This document shows positions 7,773 through 14,353 of a stretch of DNA of 21,862 bases, piece after piece. The notes beneath the pieces were generated by a model, which was given only the letters and a program-made list of their open reading frames with translations, was not told the origin of the DNA and did no database searches. Both the position numbers and the translations under genes were made by a program. Position 1 is the stretch's first letter. Every line of letters begins with the position of its first letter. Origin of the DNA: a virus; the IMG/VR virus record IMGVR_UViG_3300020129_000743, positions 1 to 21,862 of that record. One strand, given 5' to 3'.

Positions 7773-8077
7773 TATCCCCGCACCTCGAGAAGCCCCGGAT
7801 CCCAGCGCTTACAAACCTTGAGCGAGAATTCGAGCGCCGTCTTCGCACCCTGGAGCGCGACGTAGGCGAGTGCGCGATGCTGGGGCGGCTTCGCGTCCTG
7901 CTCCCGATTGAGCCGCGCCACGTCGATAAAGATCCGGCGCGCACACTCCGCATTCGCCTGCTGCGCGACTTCGAGCGGCTGGCGGATCGAGCCGTAGGGA
8001 TCCCGGAAATACGGCCGGCCCGTTCCGGGATCTCCCCAGAGCGACCACCCGTTGCTCAATTTACCGACCAGGGTCAT
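7772..8077 (-). CDS. Hypothetical neck-region protein
   Basis: 101 aa, starting MTLVGKLSNGWSLWGDPGTG. The frame is open further upstream, but ATG 8077 overlaps the preceding TGA as ATGA, so this start is preferred over a long overlap with the connector gene. The N-terminal 35 residues are Gly/Trp/Pro-rich (SLWGDPGTGRPYFRDPYGSI), and the rest is helical (EVAQQANAECARRIFIDVAR, ALAYVALQGAKTALEF). The N-terminal piece reads like a sequence that describes or binds a small turn structure, but no family is recognised. Its position between the gp6-like connector and the gpG-like protein suggests a head-closure or neck role, which is inference only. Confidence 0.6.
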   Translation of the reverse strand: MTLVGKLSNGWSLWGDPGTGRPYFRDPYGSIRQPLEVAQQANAECARRIFIDVARLNREQDAKPPQHRALAYVALQGAKTALEFSLKVCKRWDPGLLEVRG

Positions 8078-8517
8078 GGCTCGTAGTCCTTCGTGAACGT
8101 GGGATTCTTCGAGTCGCTCGAGTCGTCGGGATTTGCATCCTGCGTGTAGCTCCAGGGGTCGTCCACGACGAGCGTCGCCGAGTACTCGCCCTTTCGCATG
8201 AGATCGAGCGCTTTCAAGAAGTCGTCGTGCCATGTCTTCCACATCGGCGGCACCCTGGAATCGTCCACGGCGCCGCGCGTGAGCATGATTTGGTAGGCGA
8301 CTTCGTGGGAGCAGAGGAGCTTCAACGCCCCCAAAAGATCGGCGTCCGTCACCGGAAGCGAGACGCCCCCCGAAGAGAGCGCCGCGTTCACGGTGTTCGA
8401 AACCTGCGTGATCCAGAGCGCGACCGTCGCCAGGTCAGGACGCGTGAGGTAGGAGTCGATCTTCACTCCCCCCGGCATCACACCCCGGACCGAGTCGAGG
8501 TCGGTGTAGTCGGCCAC
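8074..8517 (-). CDS. Head-tail connector (gp6-like head completion protein)
   Basis: 147 aa, GTG start. The sequence begins MADYTDLDSVRGVMPGGVKI, then DLATVALWITQVSNTVNAAL, ADLLGALKLLCSHEVAYQIM and MWKTWHDDFLKALDLMRKGE. The helix-rich layout, with an early D-Y-x-D/S-x-x-x-V start and a late W-x-x-x-x-x-x-x-L-x-x-L-x-x-G motif, is typical of phage head-tail adaptors that dock below the portal (HK97 gp6 type). Length is in the normal range. The C-terminal 25 or so residues are Asp/Ser/Asn-rich and probably flexible. Position downstream of the capsid gene fits this role. The call is by pattern and synteny. Confidence 0.65.
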   Translation of the reverse strand: MADYTDLDSVRGVMPGGVKIDSYLTRPDLATVALWITQVSNTVNAALSSGGVSLPVTDADLLGALKLLCSHEVAYQIMLTRGAVDDSRVPPMWKTWHDDFLKALDLMRKGEYSATLVVDDPWSYTQDANPDDSSDSKNPTFTKDYEP

Positions 8518-8523
8518 GCGCTC

Positions 8524-8883
8524 TTACTTCTTCGACGGAGGCTGGAAGTCGCCGAGCGGCGCGACCTGCGATCCCGGAAGGATCGTCGGCTGGGCCGGCT
8601 TCTTGGGATCGAGCGCGGGATCCGGAGTCTTCATCCCCTCCTGCTGCGCGATCCCCTTCGCGAGCTCGTAGTCCTGCTTCTGGATCGCGACATCGAGCCG
8701 GTCGTACTCGCGCTGCGCACCCTCGACGGCCGGCGTGTCATCAGGCACGTACTCGGCAGTCCCGTCCTTCACCGCTTCCGCCGCGTGCCATCCCTTGAGA
8801 TGGGCTACCTCGCCGCGCTTCCAGATCCGGTGCGCTGTGAGCTGATTGCAGATGATCCGAACCTTCTTCATCACGCCGGGCAT
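8524..8883 (-). CDS. Hypothetical protein, proline-rich tail
   Basis: 119 aa, starting MPGVMKKVRIICNQLTAHRI. ATG 8883 is chosen because an AGGGGGAG Shine-Dalgarno precedes it, although the frame stays open far upstream through the previous gene. Residues 5-50 look like a small beta domain: KKVRIICNQL, RIWKRGEVAHL, AEAVKDGTAEYVPDD. This arrangement (hydrophobic strand, G-x-V, then A-x-x-x-x-x-x-G-x-A-x-x-V) is often seen in small phage proteins encoded next to the capsid gene. The last 40 residues are Pro/Lys/Asp-rich and probably disordered. No function is assigned. A minor capsid or head-completion role is possible from position. Confidence 0.65.
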   Translation of the reverse strand: MPGVMKKVRIICNQLTAHRIWKRGEVAHLKGWHAAEAVKDGTAEYVPDDTPAVEGAQREYDRLDVAIQKQDYELAKGIAQQEGMKTPDPALDPKKPAQPTILPGSQVAPLGDFQPPSKK

Positions 8884-8894
8884 CGCTCCCCCTC

Positions 8895-9251
8895 TCAGTT
8901 CCAGAGCTCTCGCCTCTCGCGCTGCTCGCGCAGAAGCGCCTGCTCCACTTCCCGGTTCAAGATCTCGTCGCTCCCCGCGTCGCCGTTTATTTTCCGGTTC
9001 ATGAAGTCCCCGATCACAACGCGGGCCGCGAAGATCGTCGGCCACCAGTCCGTCTGTTCGCCGCCTTTGGACATCCCGCGCGCGTCCTCCTCGAGCTTCA
9101 ACGCGCGATAGACGTCCTTCGCATCGAGTTGCTCGGCGAACTGCTTGGGTTCGAGGTGCCGGCCGTCGGCATGGACAAGCCACGGCCGGCCCTCTTCGTC
9201 CGCGTGGAGCTCCCACTGTCCCGGGAGCTCCACGATCTTGTGCGACGCCAC
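8895..9251 (-). CDS. Hypothetical protein after the capsid gene
   Basis: 118 aa, GTG start three bases beyond the TAG of the capsid gene, with no clear Shine-Dalgarno, so it probably depends on coupling to capsid translation. N-terminal segment KIVELPGQWELHADEEGRPW followed by LVHADGRHLEPKQFAEQLDA reads like a short beta hairpin plus helix. A middle stretch (SKGGEQTDWWPTIFAARVVI) is followed by a strongly charged C-terminal helix (VEQALLREQRERRELWN). No family is recognised. The compact spacing and codon use in step with neighbours support a real gene. Confidence 0.6.
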   Translation of the reverse strand: MASHKIVELPGQWELHADEEGRPWLVHADGRHLEPKQFAEQLDAKDVYRALKLEEDARGMSKGGEQTDWWPTIFAARVVIGDFMNRKINGDAGSDEILNREVEQALLREQRERRELWN

Positions 9252-9254
9252 GGT

Positions 9255-10232
9255 CTAGAGGACCGTGCCGATCACGTACATCGACTTCGCTTCCGCCTGG
9301 AACTCGATCAGCGCCTGGAAGCACTGCACCCAGACGCCGCGTCCCCACGGGTCCTGCACCTGCCGCGCGCCGTAGTACATCGGGCCCGGAGAAATCCCGT
9401 AGTTCGAGGTCTCGGGCGATGGCGTGTCGGCGTAGAAGATGTAGGCCTGGTCGCCCGTGCCGATGTAGCTGCCCTGAACGCCCAGCGCCGACTCCACAGT
9501 GGGGGCCGGGAAGTCACCAGACGCGCTACGGACACCTTTCCAGAAGGTGACCGACTCGACGTCGAAGTAGGCCGCGATCAGGGGCTCGTTGATCTGGCGC
9601 CCCGTGGCCTGCATGACGTACTGAATCGCCGTCTTGACGCTCAAGCCGGCCGATCCAGCCGACTCGCGCGTAATGAGATCGTCCGTCACCGTGCCGGTGA
9701 GAACGATCTTGTTGGGCTCGCGCCCCGTGTACTGGAGCACGGTGCGCTTCCCCGTCATCACGTCCGTGCGCGGCACCGCGGCCGTGCTCGACCACTTGGC
9801 CGTGCCCGAGAGCGACGTGTTCGGGGAGATCGCAGAGACGAGCGTGTTCGTGCGCACTTCGCGCGCGAGCCACAACCGCTCGGTCAAGCCGCGGGTGCGG
9901 CGGACCTCGATGCTCGAGCCCGGCACCTGCGAGCTCATGCGCTGCTTCGGCGTGATGAGGGACTGGAAGCCCCAGTCCTCCGCCATGAACGGGATACCCT
10001 TCCCGCGGAACGAGATCGTCGGATACCCGATTTCGTCTCCGGCCCGCGCGTCGTCGGCCTGGAGGGTGGTCCGGGCCTCATCGACGTACACCGTGCCGTT
10101 GTAGCCGGTGTATTCGACAAACGGGAAGAATTGGTCCGCGGCGAAGTAGCGGGCTCGGTTCTGCATGTACATGAGCCCGAACGTCGTGAGGATTTGATCG
10201 ACGGGCGCTACAAACCTGACATCAAGCGGCAT
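9255..10232 (-). CDS. Major capsid protein (HK97-fold)
   Basis: 325 aa, ATG start with GAGGGGG about 10 nt upstream. Seen: an N-terminal QNRARYFAADQFFPFVEYTG, the segment typical of capsid proteins that describe the E-loop and N-arm (NGTVYVDEARTTLQADDARA), then RRTRGLTERLWLAREVRTNT (spine helix type), LSGTAKWSSTAAVPRTDVMT and the characteristic PNKIVLTGTVTDDLI. A glycine- and aromatic-rich end (YGISPGPMYYGARQVQDPWG) is followed by QALIEFQAEAKSMYVIGTVL. These features match a common capsid family of tailed phages with the HK97 fold. It lies after the protease/scaffold and decoration genes, the normal order. The N-terminal scaffold-like delta domain is absent, consistent with a separate scaffold upstream. 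Confidence 0.85.
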   Translation of the reverse strand: MPLDVRFVAPVDQILTTFGLMYMQNRARYFAADQFFPFVEYTGYNGTVYVDEARTTLQADDARAGDEIGYPTISFRGKGIPFMAEDWGFQSLITPKQRMSSQVPGSSIEVRRTRGLTERLWLAREVRTNTLVSAISPNTSLSGTAKWSSTAAVPRTDVMTGKRTVLQYTGREPNKIVLTGTVTDDLITRESAGSAGLSVKTAIQYVMQATGRQINEPLIAAYFDVESVTFWKGVRSASGDFPAPTVESALGVQGSYIGTGDQAYIFYADTPSPETSNYGISPGPMYYGARQVQDPWGRGVWVQCFQALIEFQAEAKSMYVIGTVL

Positions 10233-10273
10233 TTGCCACTAACCCCCTCTCGTCACACTGCCCCAACTGCATT

Positions 10274-10288
10274 GCCGATGATGTCGGC
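10274..10288. repeat. Short hairpin between decoration and capsid genes
   Basis: GCCGA-TGATG-TCGGC forms a 5-bp stem with a 5-nt loop directly after the stop of the decoration gene (10292-10290). There is no U-tract, so it is not a convincing terminator. It could affect RNA processing or the relative yield of the two proteins. Confidence 0.35.
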
Positions 10289-10289
10289 C

Positions 10290-10703
10290 TTAGGCGTACT
10301 GGCCCTCGACGATGTTGATTCGCACCGGAATGAGCGCGTCGCTCGCCGTCGACCACGCTTCCATCGCGTTGCCGACCACGTAGGCGACGGTGGTGATGTA
10401 CGCGCCCGCGACCGCGGCCTTGACGCCGCGGCCCGTCGCGTTCGTTTTGATGAGATCGCCGAACGTGATCGCCGACGTGCCGTTCAGAAGCACGAGACAG
10501 ATCGGTCCCGCGACGTCGTCGCCAGGCATGGCGACCTGAGCCGACTCGTTCTGCTTCGGCTGGTTCAACAGGAAGCCGATCGGTACGTCCGTGATCGCCG
10601 TGCAGAAGTCCACGACGCCCGAGGCCGTTAACTTCACGATCTGGCCTTGCACGCCCTGCGTCGCGTTATTCCACTTGAACCCTCTAATCCCACTCGTCGG
10701 CAT
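10290..10703 (-). CDS. Head decoration / capsid cement protein
   Basis: 137 aa, ATG start with GGAGGAGGA 8 nt upstream, one of the strongest ribosome sites in the window, as expected for an abundant virion protein. Sequence has the layout of DUF2190-like or lambda gpD-like capsid stabilisers: an early QGQIVKLTASGVVDFCTAIT, then DVPIGFLLNQPKQNESAQVA, followed by GPICLVLLNGTSAITFGDLI, KTNATGRGVKAAVAGAYITT and VVGNAMEAWSTASDALIPVR. The repeated pattern of short strands around G-D-x-V/I and G-x-G motifs is typical of these small beta-barrels, which sit on capsid three-fold axes. It lies between the protease/scaffold gene and the capsid gene, the usual place. The family is inferred from pattern. 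Confidence 0.75.
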   Translation of the reverse strand: MPTSGIRGFKWNNATQGVQGQIVKLTASGVVDFCTAITDVPIGFLLNQPKQNESAQVAMPGDDVAGPICLVLLNGTSAITFGDLIKTNATGRGVKAAVAGAYITTVAYVVGNAMEAWSTASDALIPVRINIVEGQYA

Positions 10704-10790
10704 CTAGCCGGTCCTCCTCCTCCGTCCCAAGTGCCCACCGCACGCGAGCGGCTTCCTAATGGCCGCCCGCCCGACTCGTTGCCGATGCTG

Positions 10791-11402
10791 CTAGAGGAGC
10801 CCGCCCGTGCCGTTCCCCATCACGAGCCGGGGCGAGCACTTCGCGAGCGTCTCGTTCGTCCGCGCTTCCCAGAGCTCAGGGTGCTTCCTGAACACCTGGT
10901 CGACGGCGCGCTGCCAGGCGGTCGGGTAGTCGCACTTGTCCATCGCGACGATCTCCTTCGCCTTCTCGTCGACGAGCGACTGGAACTTCTCGTCCGCACT
11001 GTCGTCGTCGCCGTCCGCGCCGACTCCGACCCGCTCGCCCATTGGCACGACCGCGGCCATGCTCTTGAGCACGCGCTCGACCATGCCGGGGTTCGTGTCG
11101 TAGTCCTTCTCCCACTGCTTCCGCTCGTTCGCGCGGAACTTGCCCGCAGCGCAGGCCAGATCTAGGATCTGCTTCCTCTTCGCGAGCTTCCCGTCCGTCT
11201 CGATCTTCGAGAGTCGGGCGTTCGCCTCTTCGAGCGCGCGCTGGAGCTCGAGCTCGCTCGCCGTCTTCGCCTCGCCCTTGTCGTCGTCGGGCTTGGGATC
11301 GGGGTCCTTCTTCCCCTTCGCCACGACGTCGACGACCTTCGTGAGCGCGGCTTCGAGCCGAGCGAATCCCGCCTCGATCTTCTCCAAAGCCTCCTTCTCC
11401 AT
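10791..11402 (-). CDS. Probable nested scaffold protein (in-frame, internal start)
   Basis: Inside the protease gene, in the same frame, ATG 11402 (residue 245) is preceded by a perfect AAGGAGG at 11414-11408 with a 5-nt spacer. It would yield a 203-aa protein that holds only the helical, charged C-terminal part. This is the arrangement of lambda nu3 inside C and of the Mu scaffold inside gpI, where a separate scaffold is translated from inside the protease gene. The product starts MEKEALEKIEAGFARLEAAL and ends RLVMGNGTGGLL. The nested start is inferred from the ribosome site and the domain boundary. Confidence 0.65.
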   Translation of the reverse strand: MEKEALEKIEAGFARLEAALTKVVDVVAKGKKDPDPKPDDDKGEAKTASELELQRALEEANARLSKIETDGKLAKRKQILDLACAAGKFRANERKQWEKDYDTNPGMVERVLKSMAAVVPMGERVGVGADGDDDSADEKFQSLVDEKAKEIVAMDKCDYPTAWQRAVDQVFRKHPELWEARTNETLAKCSPRLVMGNGTGGLL

Positions 11403-12134
11403 CGCTTCCTCCTTCGCGAAGCACTTCACCACGTCGAAAACCGCTGATGGATTCGCGGGCCTGTCCACGAGGGAAATTTCCGACAGGATCAGGCCCGTTA
11501 CTCGGCTCCTGTCGCTCGGATCTCGCTTCGTAACCCTGCCGCCGATTGAGAAACCGGAGAGCACACCTTCCTGACACTTCTCCCACGCATCGCGGTCGAT
11601 CACCTTGACGCCGATATAGAGTCCGTCGTCCGTGACCGTTGCTTCCTTCGTCTTCCCAACGGCGCGGCGCTCGTGCATCTCGCGCACGTTCCCGAACTTC
11701 ATGTAGGCCGGGAGCGCCGCCCGGATGGCTTCCGTCTCGACACGATCGCCCTGGGAATCGAGTTCGGGCGTCGACGCGTAGCCCCAGACCATCCGCTGCG
11801 AATCGTCTCGCTTCTCGAACGCGACGTAGAGATGGACATCGCTGTCCTGATCGTCTGTCTTCGAGACCTGCCCGATCCCGAGCTCCTTCGCCGCCGCTTC
11901 GAGCTTCGACTTCGCACTCGCCTTCGCCGCATCCGGGATTTGCGTCTGGTCGAGCCGTGAGAGCGCGTCCCGCACGTGCGCCGCGTCGGGCTTTCCGTCC
12001 GCGCTCTTGTAGGGGAGATGGCGCTTCGTTCGAGGCTCCGTCTTTCCGCTGTCGTCTTTCTGGCCGCCCGGCTCGATGTAGGCGAAGGACGAGTCGGGCA
12101 GGTTATTCACGAACGCCGTGGTCCAAAGTCCCAT
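10791..12134 (-). CDS. Prohead protease fused to scaffold (S78-type, XkdF/Mu gpI-like)
   Basis: 447 aa. ATG 12134 is chosen because AGGAGGGG lies just before it and overlaps the stop of the portal gene; an earlier in-frame ATG has no such site. Residues 1-90 form a separate N-terminal module (WTTAFVNNLPDSSFAYIEPG, RHLPYKSADGKPDAAHVRDA), a type I have seen in other phage proteases. Residues about 100-240 are the protease: DVHLYVAFEKRD, MVWGYASTPELDSQGDRVE, catalytic-type His154 in REMHERRAVGK, Ser196 in GFSIGG, and LSEISLVDRPANPSA. Residues 245-447 are charged and coiled-coil-like, with a late scaffold motif (CAAGKFRANERKQWEKDYDT). This layout matches phage prohead serine proteases that cleave the scaffold. 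A strong internal start at 11402 suggests the scaffold is also made separately. Confidence 0.85.
   Translation of the reverse strand: MGLWTTAFVNNLPDSSFAYIEPGGQKDDSGKTEPRTKRHLPYKSADGKPDAAHVRDALSRLDQTQIPDAAKASAKSKLEAAAKELGIGQVSKTDDQDSDVHLYVAFEKRDDSQRMVWGYASTPELDSQGDRVETEAIRAALPAYMKFGNVREMHERRAVGKTKEATVTDDGLYIGVKVIDRDAWEKCQEGVLSGFSIGGRVTKRDPSDRSRVTGLILSEISLVDRPANPSAVFDVVKCFAKEEAMEKEALEKIEAGFARLEAALTKVVDVVAKGKKDPDPKPDDDKGEAKTASELELQRALEEANARLSKIETDGKLAKRKQILDLACAAGKFRANERKQWEKDYDTNPGMVERVLKSMAAVVPMGERVGVGADGDDDSADEKFQSLVDEKAKEIVAMDKCDYPTAWQRAVDQVFRKHPELWEARTNETLAKCSPRLVMGNGTGGLL
11402..11414 (-). promoter_or_regulatory. Internal Shine-Dalgarno and ATG for the scaffold
   Basis: AAGGAGG is at 11414-11408 and ATG at 11402-11400, with spacer AAGCG. 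The site falls exactly between the protease domain and the coiled-coil part, so it decides a second start. Confidence 0.7.
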
Positions 12135-12142
12135 GTCCCCTC

Positions 12143-14353
12143 CTACGCCGCTTGCTGCTGCTCTTGGTCGCGCCAGACAAAGACGGGCGCACAACGGCAG
12201 TTGTCGCCGTCCGCGCCGTCGCAATTCGGATTCGGGACCTGCGATCCCCAGTCCTCGGGATCGAGCTCTTCTCCGTCCATCGCTTCACACGCGGGACAGG
12301 TCGCGCCGTCCATCATCGCGGAGTAAAAGACCGTGGCGATTTCGTCCTGCATCGCCTGTCCCTGCTCGACGCGCCCCGTCGTGTAGGCCTGGGTCATCTT
12401 CCCCGCGACGAGGCTTTGCACCTTCGGGATCGAGAGCGCTTCGAGCGCGCTCCGCACGGCCGCGGTGACTTCTTCCGCGGGAAGCTCCTGGTCCTGCGCC
12501 TGCTGCCCCGCGCGCACTGCTTCCTGGAGCATCGGGAGCGTCATGCCCAACGCGAGCCCCTGCGCGAGCCGTTTGATCCAGGTCTGCTGCTTCGACGTGG
12601 GTTCCGCGGGGTACTGCGACGCGAGATCTCCGCTCGCTCCGCTCGCCGCCTTCTTCACACGCGCGCGCTGCGCTTCCTCGAGCACGTGCCTACGCCCTGT
12701 GCGATAGGAATCGGTCAATCCCGCGGTGAGCGCGTTCGTGAGTTCGGGAAGGAGCGGCTTCGGAAGCTGACCCTGCGCGAGCTGCGCTTCGCTCGCCGAT
12801 CCCGCCGCCGCGGCGAGCGCTTTCACCTGCTCCTGGCGAATCGGGAGCACGTCCCGGTACCAGAGCTTGCTCGGCGAGTGATCGAGGTGATCACGCATCG
12901 CCGACCAGTCCACACCCTGCTCATGCGCGAGCGGTGGCCGGCGCATCGGATAGGCTGGACTCACGCCGACGGCGCCGGCGCGCTTTCGCATCTTCTTCGT
13001 GTCGGACGTACCGGCCTTGGCGGGCGACGCGGCCGGAGGCCGTTCTCCGCGGGCGTTTGGCTCCTGCGCGGTGGCGGCCGCCGCATCGCCCCCACCAAAG
13101 CCGGTCTGCTGCTGCGGAATCGGTTCGAGCGTCGCGGGATCCTCGTCCGGAAAGGCGAGCTTCTGGCGGAAGTACTGGCGCAAGGGCTGATCGACCCGGA
13201 TCACGCCCCACTGGACGAGTGGGCCCATGAGCTGCGCGAGCCGATCCGGTTTCGCCTGCAGGAAGTTCTCACACACGAGCCGCGGATACCGCTCGCGCTC
13301 GCCGTAGTTGAGATCGACCAGGTCCTTGATCGCCTGCGCACCAAAGTCGTCCGAGACCTGATTAGCGACGCCCTGGTAGGCGTAGAGCATGAACTCGCTT
13401 TGGATCTCACCAACGGCGCGCGCTCCCTTCTCGCCCTGGCCCAAGGACTGCCATTCGGAAAGCATGCAGCTTTCGATCTGCTGGTCGTGGTAGTGCGCGC
13501 TCTCGAGGCAGTTCGCGTTATTGCCCTGGGGGAACACGGCGTGGAGTTCGAACACGCTCGGGATGTACATGGCCTGGTTCTGGTGGATCCGAAACTGCGA
13601 GATCGCGCTCTTCGCCTTCTCGATCTGCTCGGGCGACGGGGTCTGGTTCTCTTTTGACTGCACCCAGAAGACGCCGCCGGCGCGCTCTTTCTGGATCGCA
13701 TCGAAGCCCAAGATCGAGCGCTTCCAACGCCAGTGTGGGTGCGCGGGACGAAGGATCGACTCGCCCCACCAGTTGTCACCTTCGCGGTTGAAGGAGAGAA
13801 CGACGAGGTTCGCGGCGGGCATCGTCTTCAAGCCCTTACGCTGTGTCCACTGGGTGACGCTATCGAGGCCCGAGGGACCGGAGTCCGTGAGATTGAAATG
13901 CCAGATCGTCTTTGCGGGCCGCGGCTCGAACGCCGCGATCACCTGCTTCCCGTCAGAGGGGCGATAGCCGTAGATCTTCTCGAGCACGCTGTATCCGTGC
14001 ACGGTCATGAGGAGTGCGGAGCGAAGCGTCTGATACCACGTCCCGTACCCGGCGTATCCGTATGCTTCGCCCGGCATCAGGACCGAGCGAACGAACTCCG
14101 CGATCTCGTCCTCTTCTGGATTCCCCTTCTCGACGGAGTCGACGCGCCACTCGGCCGCGAGAAGGCAATAGAGAAGCCGGTTGATGCAGCTCCGCACCTT
14201 ACCGTCGCTCTTTCGCATCTTCTCGTAGGTCTGGACCGCGTTCTGCGGGGTGTTGAGATCGACGTTGTACTCTTCGGGCGTCCAGAGCTCGTTCCCGTAG
14301 GTAAAGGCGCCGGCGTCGCCAATCCCTGTTCCCACGCGCTCAAGCAAAGGCAT
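12143..14353 (-). CDS. Portal protein fused to a MuF-type C-terminal domain
   Basis: 736 aa, ATG start overlapping the terminase stop by 14 bases; GGAGGG lies about 12 nt upstream. Residues about 1-400 match DUF935/Mu gp29-type portals: NTPQNAVQTYEKMRKSDGKV, SCINRLLYCLLAAEWRVDSV, YGTWYQTLRSALLMTVHGYS, MPAANLVVLSFNREGDNWWG, RPAHPHWRWKRSILGFDAIQ. Residues about 415-500 are Ala/Pro/Gly-rich and probably a linker. The rest is helical, and residues 680-722 carry the MuF motif: SAMMDGATCPACEAMDGEEL followed by NPNCDG and NCRC, with cysteines at 686, 689, 711, 719 and 721. In Mu these are two genes (portal gp29 and head protein gp30/F). Portal rings are the DNA entry gate and dock the terminase. MuF domains are minor head proteins that help assembly or carry ejected effectors. 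No toxin domain is seen after the MuF motif. Confidence 0.85.
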   Translation of the reverse strand: MPLLERVGTGIGDAGAFTYGNELWTPEEYNVDLNTPQNAVQTYEKMRKSDGKVRSCINRLLYCLLAAEWRVDSVEKGNPEEDEIAEFVRSVLMPGEAYGYAGYGTWYQTLRSALLMTVHGYSVLEKIYGYRPSDGKQVIAAFEPRPAKTIWHFNLTDSGPSGLDSVTQWTQRKGLKTMPAANLVVLSFNREGDNWWGESILRPAHPHWRWKRSILGFDAIQKERAGGVFWVQSKENQTPSPEQIEKAKSAISQFRIHQNQAMYIPSVFELHAVFPQGNNANCLESAHYHDQQIESCMLSEWQSLGQGEKGARAVGEIQSEFMLYAYQGVANQVSDDFGAQAIKDLVDLNYGERERYPRLVCENFLQAKPDRLAQLMGPLVQWGVIRVDQPLRQYFRQKLAFPDEDPATLEPIPQQQTGFGGGDAAAATAQEPNARGERPPAASPAKAGTSDTKKMRKRAGAVGVSPAYPMRRPPLAHEQGVDWSAMRDHLDHSPSKLWYRDVLPIRQEQVKALAAAAGSASEAQLAQGQLPKPLLPELTNALTAGLTDSYRTGRRHVLEEAQRARVKKAASGASGDLASQYPAEPTSKQQTWIKRLAQGLALGMTLPMLQEAVRAGQQAQDQELPAEEVTAAVRSALEALSIPKVQSLVAGKMTQAYTTGRVEQGQAMQDEIATVFYSAMMDGATCPACEAMDGEELDPEDWGSQVPNPNCDGADGDNCRCAPVFVWRDQEQQQAA

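Noticed and set aside
8884-9348. 274-residue reading frame across the capsid end and the next gene
   Set aside because: Only its last 119 codons follow a strong Shine-Dalgarno; the rest is a shadow of the capsid and 118-aa genes.
9129-10631. 500-codon plus-strand open frame opposite the capsid gene
   Set aside because: High GC makes long antisense frames; composition is Arg/Val/Asp-rich with no domain, and the minus strand has a clear capsid gene.
12135-12224. 30-residue extension of the prohead protease
   Set aside because: It overlaps the end of the portal gene, has no ribosome site, and ATG 12134 has a perfect one.
11639-13657. 672-codon plus-strand open frame
   Set aside because: It lies opposite the portal and protease genes, is Arg/Leu-rich shadow sequence, and has no recognisable domain.
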